Shown in pieces: positions 1-6,072 of a stretch of 6,114 bases of DNA; positions within the stretch are counted from its first letter, which is position 1; each line of letters starts with the position of its first letter. The notes beneath the pieces were generated by a model. That model made no database searches. It saw only the letters and a list, made by a program, of their open reading frames with translations, and had not been told where the DNA came from. The position numbers and the translations under genes were made by a program. Source of the DNA: Waddliaceae bacterium (lineage in GTDB: Bacteria; Chlamydiota; Chlamydiia; Chlamydiales; SLOH01); the NCBI GenBank assembly GCA_007132595.1, contig SLOH01000114.1, forward strand, positions 1 through 6,114, in the 5' to 3' direction.

Positions 1-294
1 GCTGACGATACCAGTGCAGACGTACCGACAAAAAGCTCTGAACAGTTTATACTGCATCACTCTTGTTTGAGATTAACAATTCAACACAATCTTAAAAACT
101 CCTGCCTGCCTGTAAAACTTTTTTTACATTTTTTAATTAATTTTTTACTTTTTGGACTTTTATTTTACTCCATTTACCATTTCTTTCCCGATGCATTTGG
201 AACGCTCGTGAATTGGGTTCAGCAGATATTTGAATTCATAAGAGAAATGGTTCTTTGGTTGGTTGAAAAGTTTCAGACCGCGACCAACAACTAA
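1..294 (+). CDS. C-terminal part of a small membrane protein, cut by the window edge
   Basis: I do not recognise this protein. The frame is open from base 1 to the TAA at 292-294, so it may continue to the left. Its first 22 or so visible residues are polar. A strongly hydrophobic stretch follows (about codons 39-60, rich in Leu and Phe), long enough to span a membrane once, and then a second, amphipathic helix (about codons 69-90) ending in a polar tail. The stop is only 2 nt before the ATG of the flavoprotein gene, which has no Shine-Dalgarno site of its own; this points to an operon with translational coupling and is the best argument that the frame is real. An alternative start is the TTG at 67-69, giving 75 residues; it overlaps a TGA (68-70) that would end a different upstream frame. 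No ATG or GTG start is available before 67, and none has a ribosome site. Confidence 0.5.
   Translation, partial: ADDTSADVPTKSSEQFILHHSCLRLTIQHNLKNSCLPVKLFLHFLINFLLFGLLFYSIYHFFPDAFGTLVNWVQQIFEFIREMVLWLVEKFQTATNN
25..53 (+). promoter_or_regulatory. Weak sigma70-like promoter candidate
   Basis: TATACT at 48-53 is a good -10 box. It sits 17 nt after CCGACA (25-30), a 4-of-6 match to the -35 consensus. Initiation would fall near base 60, just before the TTG at 67, and could drive the small membrane gene and the flavoprotein. If the frame open from base 1 is translated, the site would be inside a gene, which lowers its likelihood. Confidence 0.25.
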
Positions 295-296
295 AC

Positions 297-1637
297 ATGC
301 CGCCTAAAGTTGCTGTTGTCGGAGCGGGGATTTCAGGCCTTGTTTGCGCCTATCAGCTGCAAAAAAAAGGAATTGAGGTCACAGTCTTTGAAAAAGACGC
401 TCTACCCGGCGGCCGGATGTCGTGCTTAGAAAAAAAGGGCCTCTGCTTTGATGCAGGGGCTAATTTTTTTGTTGATAATTACAAAACACTTAAAGGGTAT
501 TGCTGTGAACTTGGCATAGAGCATAAATGGCAGCCTTTGAAAAGTGGAAAAATCTATGGTTTTTCAGAGGGTAGAATTCACCAGCTTTCCCTCTCACTCA
601 ATGCTCTGATTTTCTATTTGAAACCCGTTCCATTTCTGCAGCGCCTAAAGCTGATATACCTTCTATATACGCTTGCAAAAACCCCGATCAAAGGGTCATT
701 TTACAACTTAACAGAGCTGACCTCCCTCGATCAGACAAATGCGTACGACTATGTTTTAGAGCATGTGGGCAAAGAGGCTGCAGACCATGTGATCGACTCA
801 TTTACCTCAACGTATCAGTTTCACGGCGCTAAGGACATTAGTTTAGCTGCAATGATTGCTTTGCTTCATGAAATGGTGACACATAACTCTGAGTTTGCGG
901 CCTATCAGACCATCGGAGGGATGCGTCAAATCCCCATTGCTCTTGCGGAAAAGCTTCACTGTCTCTTCTCTTGTGAAGTCAACGAGGTGCGCACTTTGCC
1001 AAATGGAGTTATTGTCAAGAGTTCGAGGGGAGAAGAGCAGTTTGACGCTGTTGTCTTAGCAGCGACTGCAAATACATCGCGAGAAATTTTAAAAGATCCG
1101 ACAGCTAAGCAAAGAGAATTTCTATCTCAAGTGAGATATGCGCCCACCATCATGGTCAGCTTTTTAGTCCCTGAAGAGCTGATGAAAGCGATTTATCTTG
1201 TGATGGTCCCTTTTATTGAAGGCGGGAAAATTTGCATCTACTCAAGTGAGGGGGTGAAAGGAGAGCACTTTCAAAGAGATGGACTTGTTGTTGTCAATGC
1301 CGCTTTACATAGTGCCTATGCTGAGGAAATTTTTGCTGATTCAGATGAAATAATTTTTGGCAAAGTGAGAGATGAAATCAAGCGAATCTGTCCGTACTTA
1401 CAAGACTGCGACTGCATTCAAGATCATTTGCTGATCCGTTGGCAAACTGCTATGCCGATTTTTTCACATGGATACCTAAGGGAAGTTGAGAGCTTCTTAA
1501 AGGATGGACAAGGAGAGAGGAGCGTGTTTCTTTGTGGAGATTACCTCAATAGTCCTTGGACAGAAGGCAGCGCTAGGTGCGGAGAGCGTGTGGCTGAGGC
1601 ACTTTACTCTTTGCAAATGCAATTGCCTCGTCCGTAG
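297..1637 (+). CDS. FAD-dependent oxidoreductase, amine oxidase / protoporphyrinogen oxidase-like
   Basis: A 446-residue flavoprotein, complete at both ends and of normal length for the FAD-binding amine-oxidase superfamily (HemY-type protoporphyrinogen oxidases, phytoene-desaturase-like enzymes, monoamine oxidases). The N-terminus carries the Rossmann dinucleotide motif VGAGISGL (residues 8-15), with Glu32 at the end of strand 2 as the expected adenosine-ribose ligand, then the GGR motif at 38-40. A TIGGM segment at 205-209 and the C-terminal FAD-closing motif starting CGDYLN at 413 and running to about 436 complete the fold. The middle (about 80-200) is the variable substrate domain; it includes a hydrophobic stretch near 101-126 that could contact the membrane. 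Substrate is not deducible: the PPO resemblance is at family level, and there are no haem genes nearby, so I give no symbol. The ATG follows the previous stop by 2 nt without a Shine-Dalgarno site. The last 65 bp overlap the end of the opposing gene. Confidence 0.88.
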   Translation: MPPKVAVVGAGISGLVCAYQLQKKGIEVTVFEKDALPGGRMSCLEKKGLCFDAGANFFVDNYKTLKGYCCELGIEHKWQPLKSGKIYGFSEGRIHQLSLSLNALIFYLKPVPFLQRLKLIYLLYTLAKTPIKGSFYNLTELTSLDQTNAYDYVLEHVGKEAADHVIDSFTSTYQFHGAKDISLAAMIALLHEMVTHNSEFAAYQTIGGMRQIPIALAEKLHCLFSCEVNEVRTLPNGVIVKSSRGEEQFDAVVLAATANTSREILKDPTAKQREFLSQVRYAPTIMVSFLVPEELMKAIYLVMVPFIEGGKICIYSSEGVKGEHFQRDGLVVVNAALHSAYAEEIFADSDEIIFGKVRDEIKRICPYLQDCDCIQDHLLIRWQTAMPIFSHGYLREVESFLKDGQGERSVFLCGDYLNSPWTEGSARCGERVAEALYSLQMQLPRP

Positions 1638-3237
1638 TGGGTTGCGTTTTTGTAATCACCTCATCGCCAGTAATTTTTGTGTATAGATTACATCCTGTCG
1701 AAATTGTTCCGTGCACCCCTGCGTAACCCGCCGATGCATTACACCACAATAAATTTTCAAATGGAGTATCAGCTTTTAGCCGAGTCAGTCCCATATTCGT
1801 TGGCGTCATTTTTGATCCATAGGCATTTCCTCTTGGAGCAAACATAAACCCCTCACTTGTTGTCGGCGTTCCAACAACTTTGAGATCAATATGACGCGTG
1901 AGTCCGGGGAAGTATTTCCTTTCCACTTCCTTAATCAAGTAGTTGGCAAGCTCTCGTTTTTTTGTCCGATACGCCTTAGGACTTTTTTCAAGCTCCTCCT
2001 TGAATAACGTATAGTTTGCAGCGGTCGTGATCTCTAATACTTGGCACTTATCCGGAGCCTCTCCTGGCTCATAGGTGTGGAGGGTCGGGGTGGAGAGGAA
2101 AATGAGCGGATTGTCATAGTTTCCCTTCATCATATCATCCCACATTTGATTTGCGTCCCACTGTCCGCAATGCCAGATATTAAAATTGCCAAAGCCGTGC
2201 TTGCGAAGATCGACCCCCTTGATTCCAAGGTAAATATTGAAAGCAGCAGGGGAGTATTCATACGAAAGAGGATGGAGGTGTTTTTTTGGGAAATGCTCTT
2301 TTCCAATCAGCTGCATTGCCTTTTGCGGATCCATGTTACAGATGAAATTTTCACCTTTAAACTCCTTCCCATCCTGACTTCTCACATGGGTGATCCGACC
2401 CTTCTCCTGAGAGATCTCAGAAACTTCCGTTTCGTAAAAGATATCGCAACCGGGCTGATCTTCGATGAATTTTGCCAGTCTTTCGATAAAAAATTTGTAA
2501 TGCTTTTTCGGATAATACGCCCCTTCATTATATCCGCAAAAAAGACAGACATAGGCAAAAATCGAAAGTTCTTTAGGGGGAGATCCGAAGTCCCCGGAAT
2601 TAGCGCTGAGAATTGTCTGGATTGGCTGGCTTAATTCACACTCATCAAAAAGATCTTGAAGTGTTTTATTTTGGTATTTAATGAGAAAATACAAGCGATA
2701 CCCATCTTTTAGAAAATTCCACCATGAAATTTTAGACGGTAAGTTTGAAATTTCCTGGCTTATTTCCTCTATAATATCAATAAAACGTGCCACTTTGTCG
2801 CGTTCACCCGGATATGCATCATCAATATTCTCAATCAGTTGATTAAATCCATAAGGGATATTGACCCGCTTTTTGTCAGGAAGCGAGGCGATGTCATACC
2901 CTTGCGCGTCATAAGAACAAAATTCGATCTCATTTTCTAGACCAATTTTTTCTAAAAACTGATGAATGCGCTGCCCCGGTGCGCATCCCCATATGTAGTG
3001 AACCTGCGCACAGAAATGGTACCCCTGCATCTCAAATGTATGCGCGCACCCCCCCGGAACATCGTGCGCCTCGAGCATGCAAATACGGTAGCCTGCGTTA
3101 GCTAAAAGAGCGCCTGAAGAAAGGGCGGAAACACCTGTACCGATAATGACATAGTCATAATTTTTATTTTCTTCATAATTCTTTTGCTGTTGAATCAGTC
3201 TCTCTTCGCTTAAAGCTCCCGTACTGTGCCTTTTCAT
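1573..3237 (-). CDS. NAD(P)/FAD-dependent oxidoreductase, retinol saturase / carotenoid isomerase-like
   Basis: A complete 554-residue flavoprotein of the CrtI/CrtISO/RetSat group, enzymes that isomerise, saturate or desaturate conjugated polyenes. About 27 polar residues precede the Rossmann motif IIGTGVSALSSG (31-42); Glu56 is the likely ribose ligand. PGGCAHTF (61-68) resembles the GGCCHTF of retinol saturases. EGAYYPK (238-244) marks the middle domain, and LLWCNASAGYAGVHGTISTG (497-516) is the C-terminal FAD motif. At 75-81 the sequence FCAQVHY stands where the family usually has FDTGIHY, so two normally conserved residues differ. A GGA lies 7 nt before the ATG, a weak ribosome site. The 157-nt gap upstream shows no convincing promoter (the best is TTGAAC, 18 nt, AATATT on the - strand) and no terminator, so readthrough from the antiporter gene is possible. 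The last 21 codons overlap the opposing flavoprotein gene and lie beyond the conserved domain. The physiological substrate is unknown; no carotenoid or retinoid genes are visible here. Confidence 0.87.
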   Translation of the reverse strand: MKRHSTGALSEERLIQQQKNYEENKNYDYVIIGTGVSALSSGALLANAGYRICMLEAHDVPGGCAHTFEMQGYHFCAQVHYIWGCAPGQRIHQFLEKIGLENEIEFCSYDAQGYDIASLPDKKRVNIPYGFNQLIENIDDAYPGERDKVARFIDIIEEISQEISNLPSKISWWNFLKDGYRLYFLIKYQNKTLQDLFDECELSQPIQTILSANSGDFGSPPKELSIFAYVCLFCGYNEGAYYPKKHYKFFIERLAKFIEDQPGCDIFYETEVSEISQEKGRITHVRSQDGKEFKGENFICNMDPQKAMQLIGKEHFPKKHLHPLSYEYSPAAFNIYLGIKGVDLRKHGFGNFNIWHCGQWDANQMWDDMMKGNYDNPLIFLSTPTLHTYEPGEAPDKCQVLEITTAANYTLFKEELEKSPKAYRTKKRELANYLIKEVERKYFPGLTRHIDLKVVGTPTTSEGFMFAPRGNAYGSKMTPTNMGLTRLKADTPFENLLWCNASAGYAGVHGTISTGCNLYTKITGDEVITKTQPTTDEAIAFAKSKVPQPHALRT

Positions 3238-3394
3238 TGATTATTCCAGGTTAGACTAGGTTTTCTTACGTTGTCAGAAGAAAAATATTTCTGCAAGGAG
3301 GTTTTTTGTTCAATACCAAGGATAGATCCCGACTCACATTTTGACCTATAAACTGTCACATTTCGTGTATGAGATGAGTAAGCCCGCAGGTATT

Positions 3395-4615
3395 TTATTC
3401 AGGAGATTGTAAAGGACGGCGCTTCAGCATCCCTTGCAGAATTAAGGGTGTTGAAACACTTGTAATAAGGGCGATGAGTACCATCGAGGCATAGACTTCT
3501 GGAGTAATCACTGAAGAACTAAGCTTTAGCCCATAATCCATTGCCACCATCGTAATTTCCGCTCGAGGGATCATGCTTATGGCAATGACTAAAGAGCCGT
3601 ATCGACTGATTTTCATAAAAAATGCAGGAAGCAATATTCCAACTATTTTCCCAAGAGCTGCTGGAATGAGAAGAAGCGCAGTCATTCCGAGTACCATTGT
3701 ATATGAGGAGACCACAGCCTTAAATCCAATGGCGATAAAGAAAAATGGAATAAAGAACGCCTCTAAATCTTTAAAGGAAGCCTGCATTTTGACAGCCTCA
3801 GAATCCCGACTAAATGCAATTCCGGCAAAAAATGCACCCAAAGCAACAGAAAATCCAAGAAATGCAGCTAAACTTGCGATCATCATCCCAAATCCGATGA
3901 TTGTCACAATTGGATCTGGCATATGCTCGCTTTTTTTCAGATATTGTGTGAGCTTTGGTTCAATAAATAGAGAAAATAGGAAACAAAACAACAAAAATAG
4001 AAAAAGCTGGCCGATTGTAAGTGTAGATTGAATAGCAAGTGTAGAGAGGGTAAGCGTCTCTGGACCTGCATGAATCACCGGGGCCAACTGAATCAGTATT
4101 CCCAGAAGGATAATCCCAATTACATCATCTAATGCGATCAGATCGAGAAGCAGCGCCCCCGTCTTGGAATTTAAAATTTTGTTCTCTTTCCAAATAGTGA
4201 CAGTAACGCCGATACTTGTTGCTGTAAGTGCTATCGCAATAAATAAAGAACCAACCGGATGAATTGAAAGAATAGAATATGAGAGATAATAGCCGAAAAT
4301 TCCTGTAATAATGACATTTGAAAGCGCGAGAATACTTGCACGACTCAGCTGAGCGAGCAGCGTCTTCATATGGCTTTGAAAGCCGATACGAAATAAAAGA
4401 GTGATAATCCCGATATCGGCTAGAAAGTATAAAATATCCGGAGCCGTATCCGGAAGAAATTTCCAATTGTCATCTAACAGGCGAAGAATCCAGCCTAAGA
4501 ACACATAGCCGATTAAAGACGGAAGCTTGCGATGGTCAAGTAGCGCTTTTGTCCATAGTGAAAGTGAGACTAGAACCCCGACAAGAAAAATGAGGGTGAT
4601 TTGATCGGTAAGCAC
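3395..4615 (-). CDS. CPA2-family cation/proton antiporter (Kef/NapA type), no regulatory domain
   Basis: A 406-residue inner-membrane protein with about 12-13 hydrophobic helices, the length of a bare transporter core. Family marks appear in order: LPSLIGYVFLGWIL (31-44), the first-half broken helix; TATSIGVTV (131-139), the unwound crossing helix; the Asp pair in ALDDVIGI (161-168, Asp163-Asp164); GFSVALGAFFAGIAFS (254-269); FFFIAIGF (291-298); and MIPRAEITM (348-356). A double Asp is known in the CPA2 family as the ion and proton site of electrogenic Na+/H+ antiporters such as NapA, so Na+/H+ exchange is more likely than Kef-type K+ efflux; that step is inference. The C-terminus ends shortly after the last helix, with no TrkA-N/RCK nucleotide-binding domain. 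The start is GTG: a TAA lies in frame 10 codons upstream, with no other usual start between, and no Shine-Dalgarno site is visible. It begins 45 nt after the LD-carboxypeptidase stop, with no terminator between, so the two are probably co-transcribed. Confidence 0.88.
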   Translation of the reverse strand: MLTDQITLIFLVGVLVSLSLWTKALLDHRKLPSLIGYVFLGWILRLLDDNWKFLPDTAPDILYFLADIGIITLLFRIGFQSHMKTLLAQLSRASILALSNVIITGIFGYYLSYSILSIHPVGSLFIAIALTATSIGVTVTIWKENKILNSKTGALLLDLIALDDVIGIILLGILIQLAPVIHAGPETLTLSTLAIQSTLTIGQLFLFLLFCFLFSLFIEPKLTQYLKKSEHMPDPIVTIIGFGMMIASLAAFLGFSVALGAFFAGIAFSRDSEAVKMQASFKDLEAFFIPFFFIAIGFKAVVSSYTMVLGMTALLLIPAALGKIVGILLPAFFMKISRYGSLVIAISMIPRAEITMVAMDYGLKLSSSVITPEVYASMVLIALITSVSTPLILQGMLKRRPLQSPE

Positions 4616-4660
4616 TTTGTTTTCTGCGTAAATTTTAATTTGTTAATAGCAGATCGCGCA

Positions 4661-5683
4661 TTATCTTAGAACAGGAGATTCAAGAAGACGAAGTGATTTC
4701 TTTCCAGCATCAAGCTCAGCAAGAACGTTTAATGGTACAGTCGTTTGTGACGGAATATGTCCCGAAGGAAAACCGAGCAGAACAGGGTAGGGCGCCTTTT
4801 CAAAATAGTGCTTAAATACTTTTGTTAGAGAGTCGCTCCTGTTGTCATTTCCGAGACATTTTTTCCAGCTGCATAAAATCACGCCCGCTAAATGATCGAG
4901 ATGGCCTGCCTGTTTCAGCTGTGAGAGCATTCGATCGATGCGATACGGTTTTTCATCGACCTCTTCCAGCATGAGGATTTTTCCCTTTGTATCAATTTCC
5001 CATGGCGTGCCAATAAGCGAGGTGATAATCGAAAGAGTGCCGCCCGTCAAACGCCCTCGAGCCACCCCTGGATGTATCGTTTGAATCGGATGACCTTTTA
5101 AGGGGAAGTTGGAGGGGTTTTTGTAGAGATATTGGTCGTTTTTTGAGTTTGAGACAATGTTCCAAAGCTCTGTTTCGTTATATGTCAGCCTGCGAGTGGT
5201 CGGAGAGACATAGACGTGGTCCATATTCGGACCTAAAAAAGTGACAAGACCGGTTTTTTTATTGATTGCCGCATGTAGGGCGGTAATGTCGCTCATTCCG
5301 ATTAAGACTTTTGGGTGTTTTTTTATAAATGAATAATCAATCAGATCGAGAATTCTAGAGCAGCCATATCCGCCGCGGTAGCACCAGATGCCTTTTGTCT
5401 CAGGGTCGGTCCACGCCTCCATAAACATCTCAGCGCGTTTCTTGTCATTTCCCGCAAAATAGCCGTCAGCCTCTCTTACATTTCGGGCTAAACGTACCTT
5501 GTACCCTCGTGCAATTAAAAGACGAATTCCGGCAGCGATTGCCTCGTCATCCTCTTTTGCAGGAGAAGCCGGAGCGACGATTGCAATTGTATCGCCCGTT
5601 TTAAGCGCAGGTGGGAAAATCGGCTCTAACGCATTGAGCGTAAAGATGGAAAGAGTGAAAAAGTAAAAAATATATCGAATCAT
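4661..5683 (-). CDS. LD-carboxypeptidase (muramoyltetrapeptide carboxypeptidase, peptidase S66), probably exported
   Basis: Peptidase family S66 enzymes remove the terminal D-Ala from murein tetrapeptides using a Ser-Glu-His triad. All three motifs are visible. With the start used here (340 residues), the Ser131 nucleophile lies in IGMSDITALHAA, Glu240 or Glu241 in LMLEEVDEKPYRIDRML, and His309 in GFPSGHIPSQTTVPL; GGTLSIITSLIGTPW near 214-228 is also typical. Length suits the family. Residues 1-18 form a hydrophobic signal peptide, with likely cleavage after LNA, so the mature enzyme would be periplasmic; the best-known LdcA proteins are cytoplasmic. The frame can extend to an ATG at 5764 (367 residues, GGGAG just upstream), but that start lies 9 nt past the T-run of a terminator and would place 27 extra residues before the signal peptide. 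A good promoter at 5693-5721 lies inside the extension. I therefore prefer 5683, although its leader would be only a few nucleotides. The antiporter gene follows 45 nt downstream. Confidence 0.88.
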   Translation of the reverse strand: MIRYIFYFFTLSIFTLNALEPIFPPALKTGDTIAIVAPASPAKEDDEAIAAGIRLLIARGYKVRLARNVREADGYFAGNDKKRAEMFMEAWTDPETKGIWCYRGGYGCSRILDLIDYSFIKKHPKVLIGMSDITALHAAINKKTGLVTFLGPNMDHVYVSPTTRRLTYNETELWNIVSNSKNDQYLYKNPSNFPLKGHPIQTIHPGVARGRLTGGTLSIITSLIGTPWEIDTKGKILMLEEVDEKPYRIDRMLSQLKQAGHLDHLAGVILCSWKKCLGNDNRSDSLTKVFKHYFEKAPYPVLLGFPSGHIPSQTTVPLNVLAELDAGKKSLRLLESPVLR

Positions 5684-5692
5684 ATATTGAAG

Positions 5693-5721
5693 AGTGTAGA
5701 AGAATAAGGTGTTAATCTCAA
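5693..5721 (-). promoter_or_regulatory. Sigma70-like promoter for the LD-carboxypeptidase/antiporter unit
   Basis: On the - strand TTGAGA (5721-5716) and TACACT (5698-5693) are separated by exactly 17 nt, a strong housekeeping-type promoter. Initiation would fall near 5686, only a few bases before the ATG at 5683, giving a nearly leaderless mRNA. It lies downstream of the terminator at 5774-5802, where a promoter is needed if the unit is to be transcribed independently of the tRNA. Confidence 0.5.
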
Positions 5722-5773
5722 TCCATAAGATATCTAGAGGCCATTTTTTAAAAAATTCCACCATGCTCTCCCG

Positions 5774-5802
5774 AAAAAAAAGCAGACCTTAATAAGGTCT
5801 GC
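5774..5802 (-). terminator. Rho-independent terminator, distal copy
   Basis: On the - strand an AGCAGACC...GGTCTGCT hairpin (5803-5781) has a nearly perfect palindrome of up to 11 bp per arm, and is followed at once by eight T (5781-5774). It has the same arms, the same ATAAATA leader and the same preceding CTTCC-G as the terminator right after tRNA-Ser. It would stop readthrough from the tRNA unit before the LD-carboxypeptidase gene. Confidence 0.8.
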
Positions 5803-5810
5803 TATTTATC

Positions 5811-5891
5811 GGAAGGCATGGGATGGACTGCGACGTTGCCACGTCTTGCCCTTCGGGTGGCTTGCGCTGCAAGCCATCATCCCTCTCTTCC
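5811..5891 (-). repeat. GC-rich multi-hairpin element with tRNA-Ser-like ends, function unknown
   Basis: This 81-nt segment is clearly more GC-rich than its surroundings (about 60% by hand count). It can fold as nested stems: GGAAG (5891-5887) with CTTCC (5815-5811), then GGGATG (5883-5878) with CATCCC (5825-5820). These enclose three hairpins: GGCTTGC/GCAAGCC (5859-5875), CCC/GGG (5849-5857) and GACGT/ACGTC (5832-5845). On the - strand it begins GGAAGAG and ends CTTCC-G, as tRNA-Ser does, and is followed by the same trailer and terminator. It has no T-loop GTTCGA, no anticodon arm and no variable arm, so it is not a working tRNA. It could be a tRNA-Ser copy whose core was replaced, an inserted REP/MITE-like palindromic repeat, or a small RNA. 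Strand is assigned by the flanking terminators. The + strand frame across it is not a credible protein. Confidence 0.55.
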
Positions 5892-5922
5892 AAAAAAAAA
5901 GCAGACCCCATAAGGTCTGCTA
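5892..5922 (-). terminator. Rho-independent terminator of tRNA-Ser
   Basis: On the - strand, right after the tRNA, the stem AGCAGACC/GGTCTGCT (about 8 bp, 6-nt loop) is followed by nine T (5900-5892). It starts a few bases past the tRNA 3' end, so the primary transcript would be short. Confidence 0.88.
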
Positions 5923-5927
5923 TTTAT

Positions 5928-6012
5928 CGGAAGAGGAGGGATTCGAACCCCCGGACGGTTTCCCGTCTTCTGTTTTCAAGACAGACGCATTCGGCCACTC
6001 TGCCACTCTTCC
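5928..6012 (-). tRNA. tRNA-Ser (anticodon UGA)
   Basis: The 85-nt sequence folds as a class II tRNA. The acceptor GGAAGAG/CTCTTCC is perfect (6012-6006 with 5935-5929). A five-pair anticodon stem holds the loop CTTGAAA, with anticodon TGA at 5978-5976. The long variable arm GACGG-GAAA-CCGTC (5967-5954) is typical of serine tRNAs, and the T arm contains GTTCGAATC. The discriminator is G (5928), as expected for tRNA-Ser. The CCA end is not encoded and must be added enzymatically. It reads UCA and probably other UCN codons. Confidence 0.97.
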
Positions 6013-6043
6013 TTAAATTCGCTTTTCAACGATTAGTACACCA

Positions 6044-6072
6044 TTTATACAGACCTGAGAAAATTTATTCAA
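6044..6072 (-). promoter_or_regulatory. Promoter of tRNA-Ser
   Basis: TTGAAT (6072-6067) and TATAAA (6049-6044) on the - strand are 17 nt apart. Initiation near 6037 would give a leader of about 25 nt before the tRNA 5' end. The preceding 6073-6114 is almost pure A+T, with A and T runs like an UP element, which suits strong expression of a stable RNA. I see no gene in 6013-6114. Confidence 0.65.

Larger units (their letters stand above)
5774..5933. repeat. Direct repeat of tRNA trailer plus terminator, flanking an 81-nt element
   Basis: The stretch 5782-5815 (34 nt) recurs as 5901-5933 (33 nt), 119 bases apart. They are identical except for the hairpin loop (TTAA versus CCA on the + strand). 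Each is preceded by an A-run of 8 or 9. The similarity runs into the 3' acceptor end of tRNA-Ser (GGAAG), and a weaker GGGAT match follows at the same spacing. This indicates duplication of at least the tRNA 3' end, trailer and terminator. Confidence 0.8.

Noticed and set aside
297..1637. Naming this gene hemG/hemY
   Set aside because: The resemblance is at superfamily level (Rossmann, GGR, C-terminal FAD motif), and no haem biosynthesis gene is adjacent.
1504..1686. + strand open frame of 60 codons
   Set aside because: It is out of frame with the flavoprotein C-terminus, which carries the conserved FAD motif in the other frame.
2041..2634. + strand open frame of 197 codons
   Set aside because: It lies antisense within the well-supported RetSat-like flavoprotein gene, shows no recognisable domain and has no ribosome site.
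3295..3343. Strong AAGGAGG on the + strand in the 157-nt gap
   Set aside because: It is followed only by a TTG after 4 nt and a 12-codon frame with no promoter; probably chance in a spacer between two - strand genes.
3573..4031. + strand open frame of 152 codons
   Set aside because: It is antisense to the conserved antiporter membrane core, and its Asn/Lys/Ile-rich composition is what the complement of such helices gives.
4125..4466. - strand open frame of 113 codons
   Set aside because: It is a frame-shifted shadow of the antiporter gene; Tyr/Ser-rich with no family features.
5811..5891. A second functional tRNA-Ser gene
   Set aside because: The acceptor-like ends are present, but there is no D, anticodon, variable or T arm and no GTTCGA.
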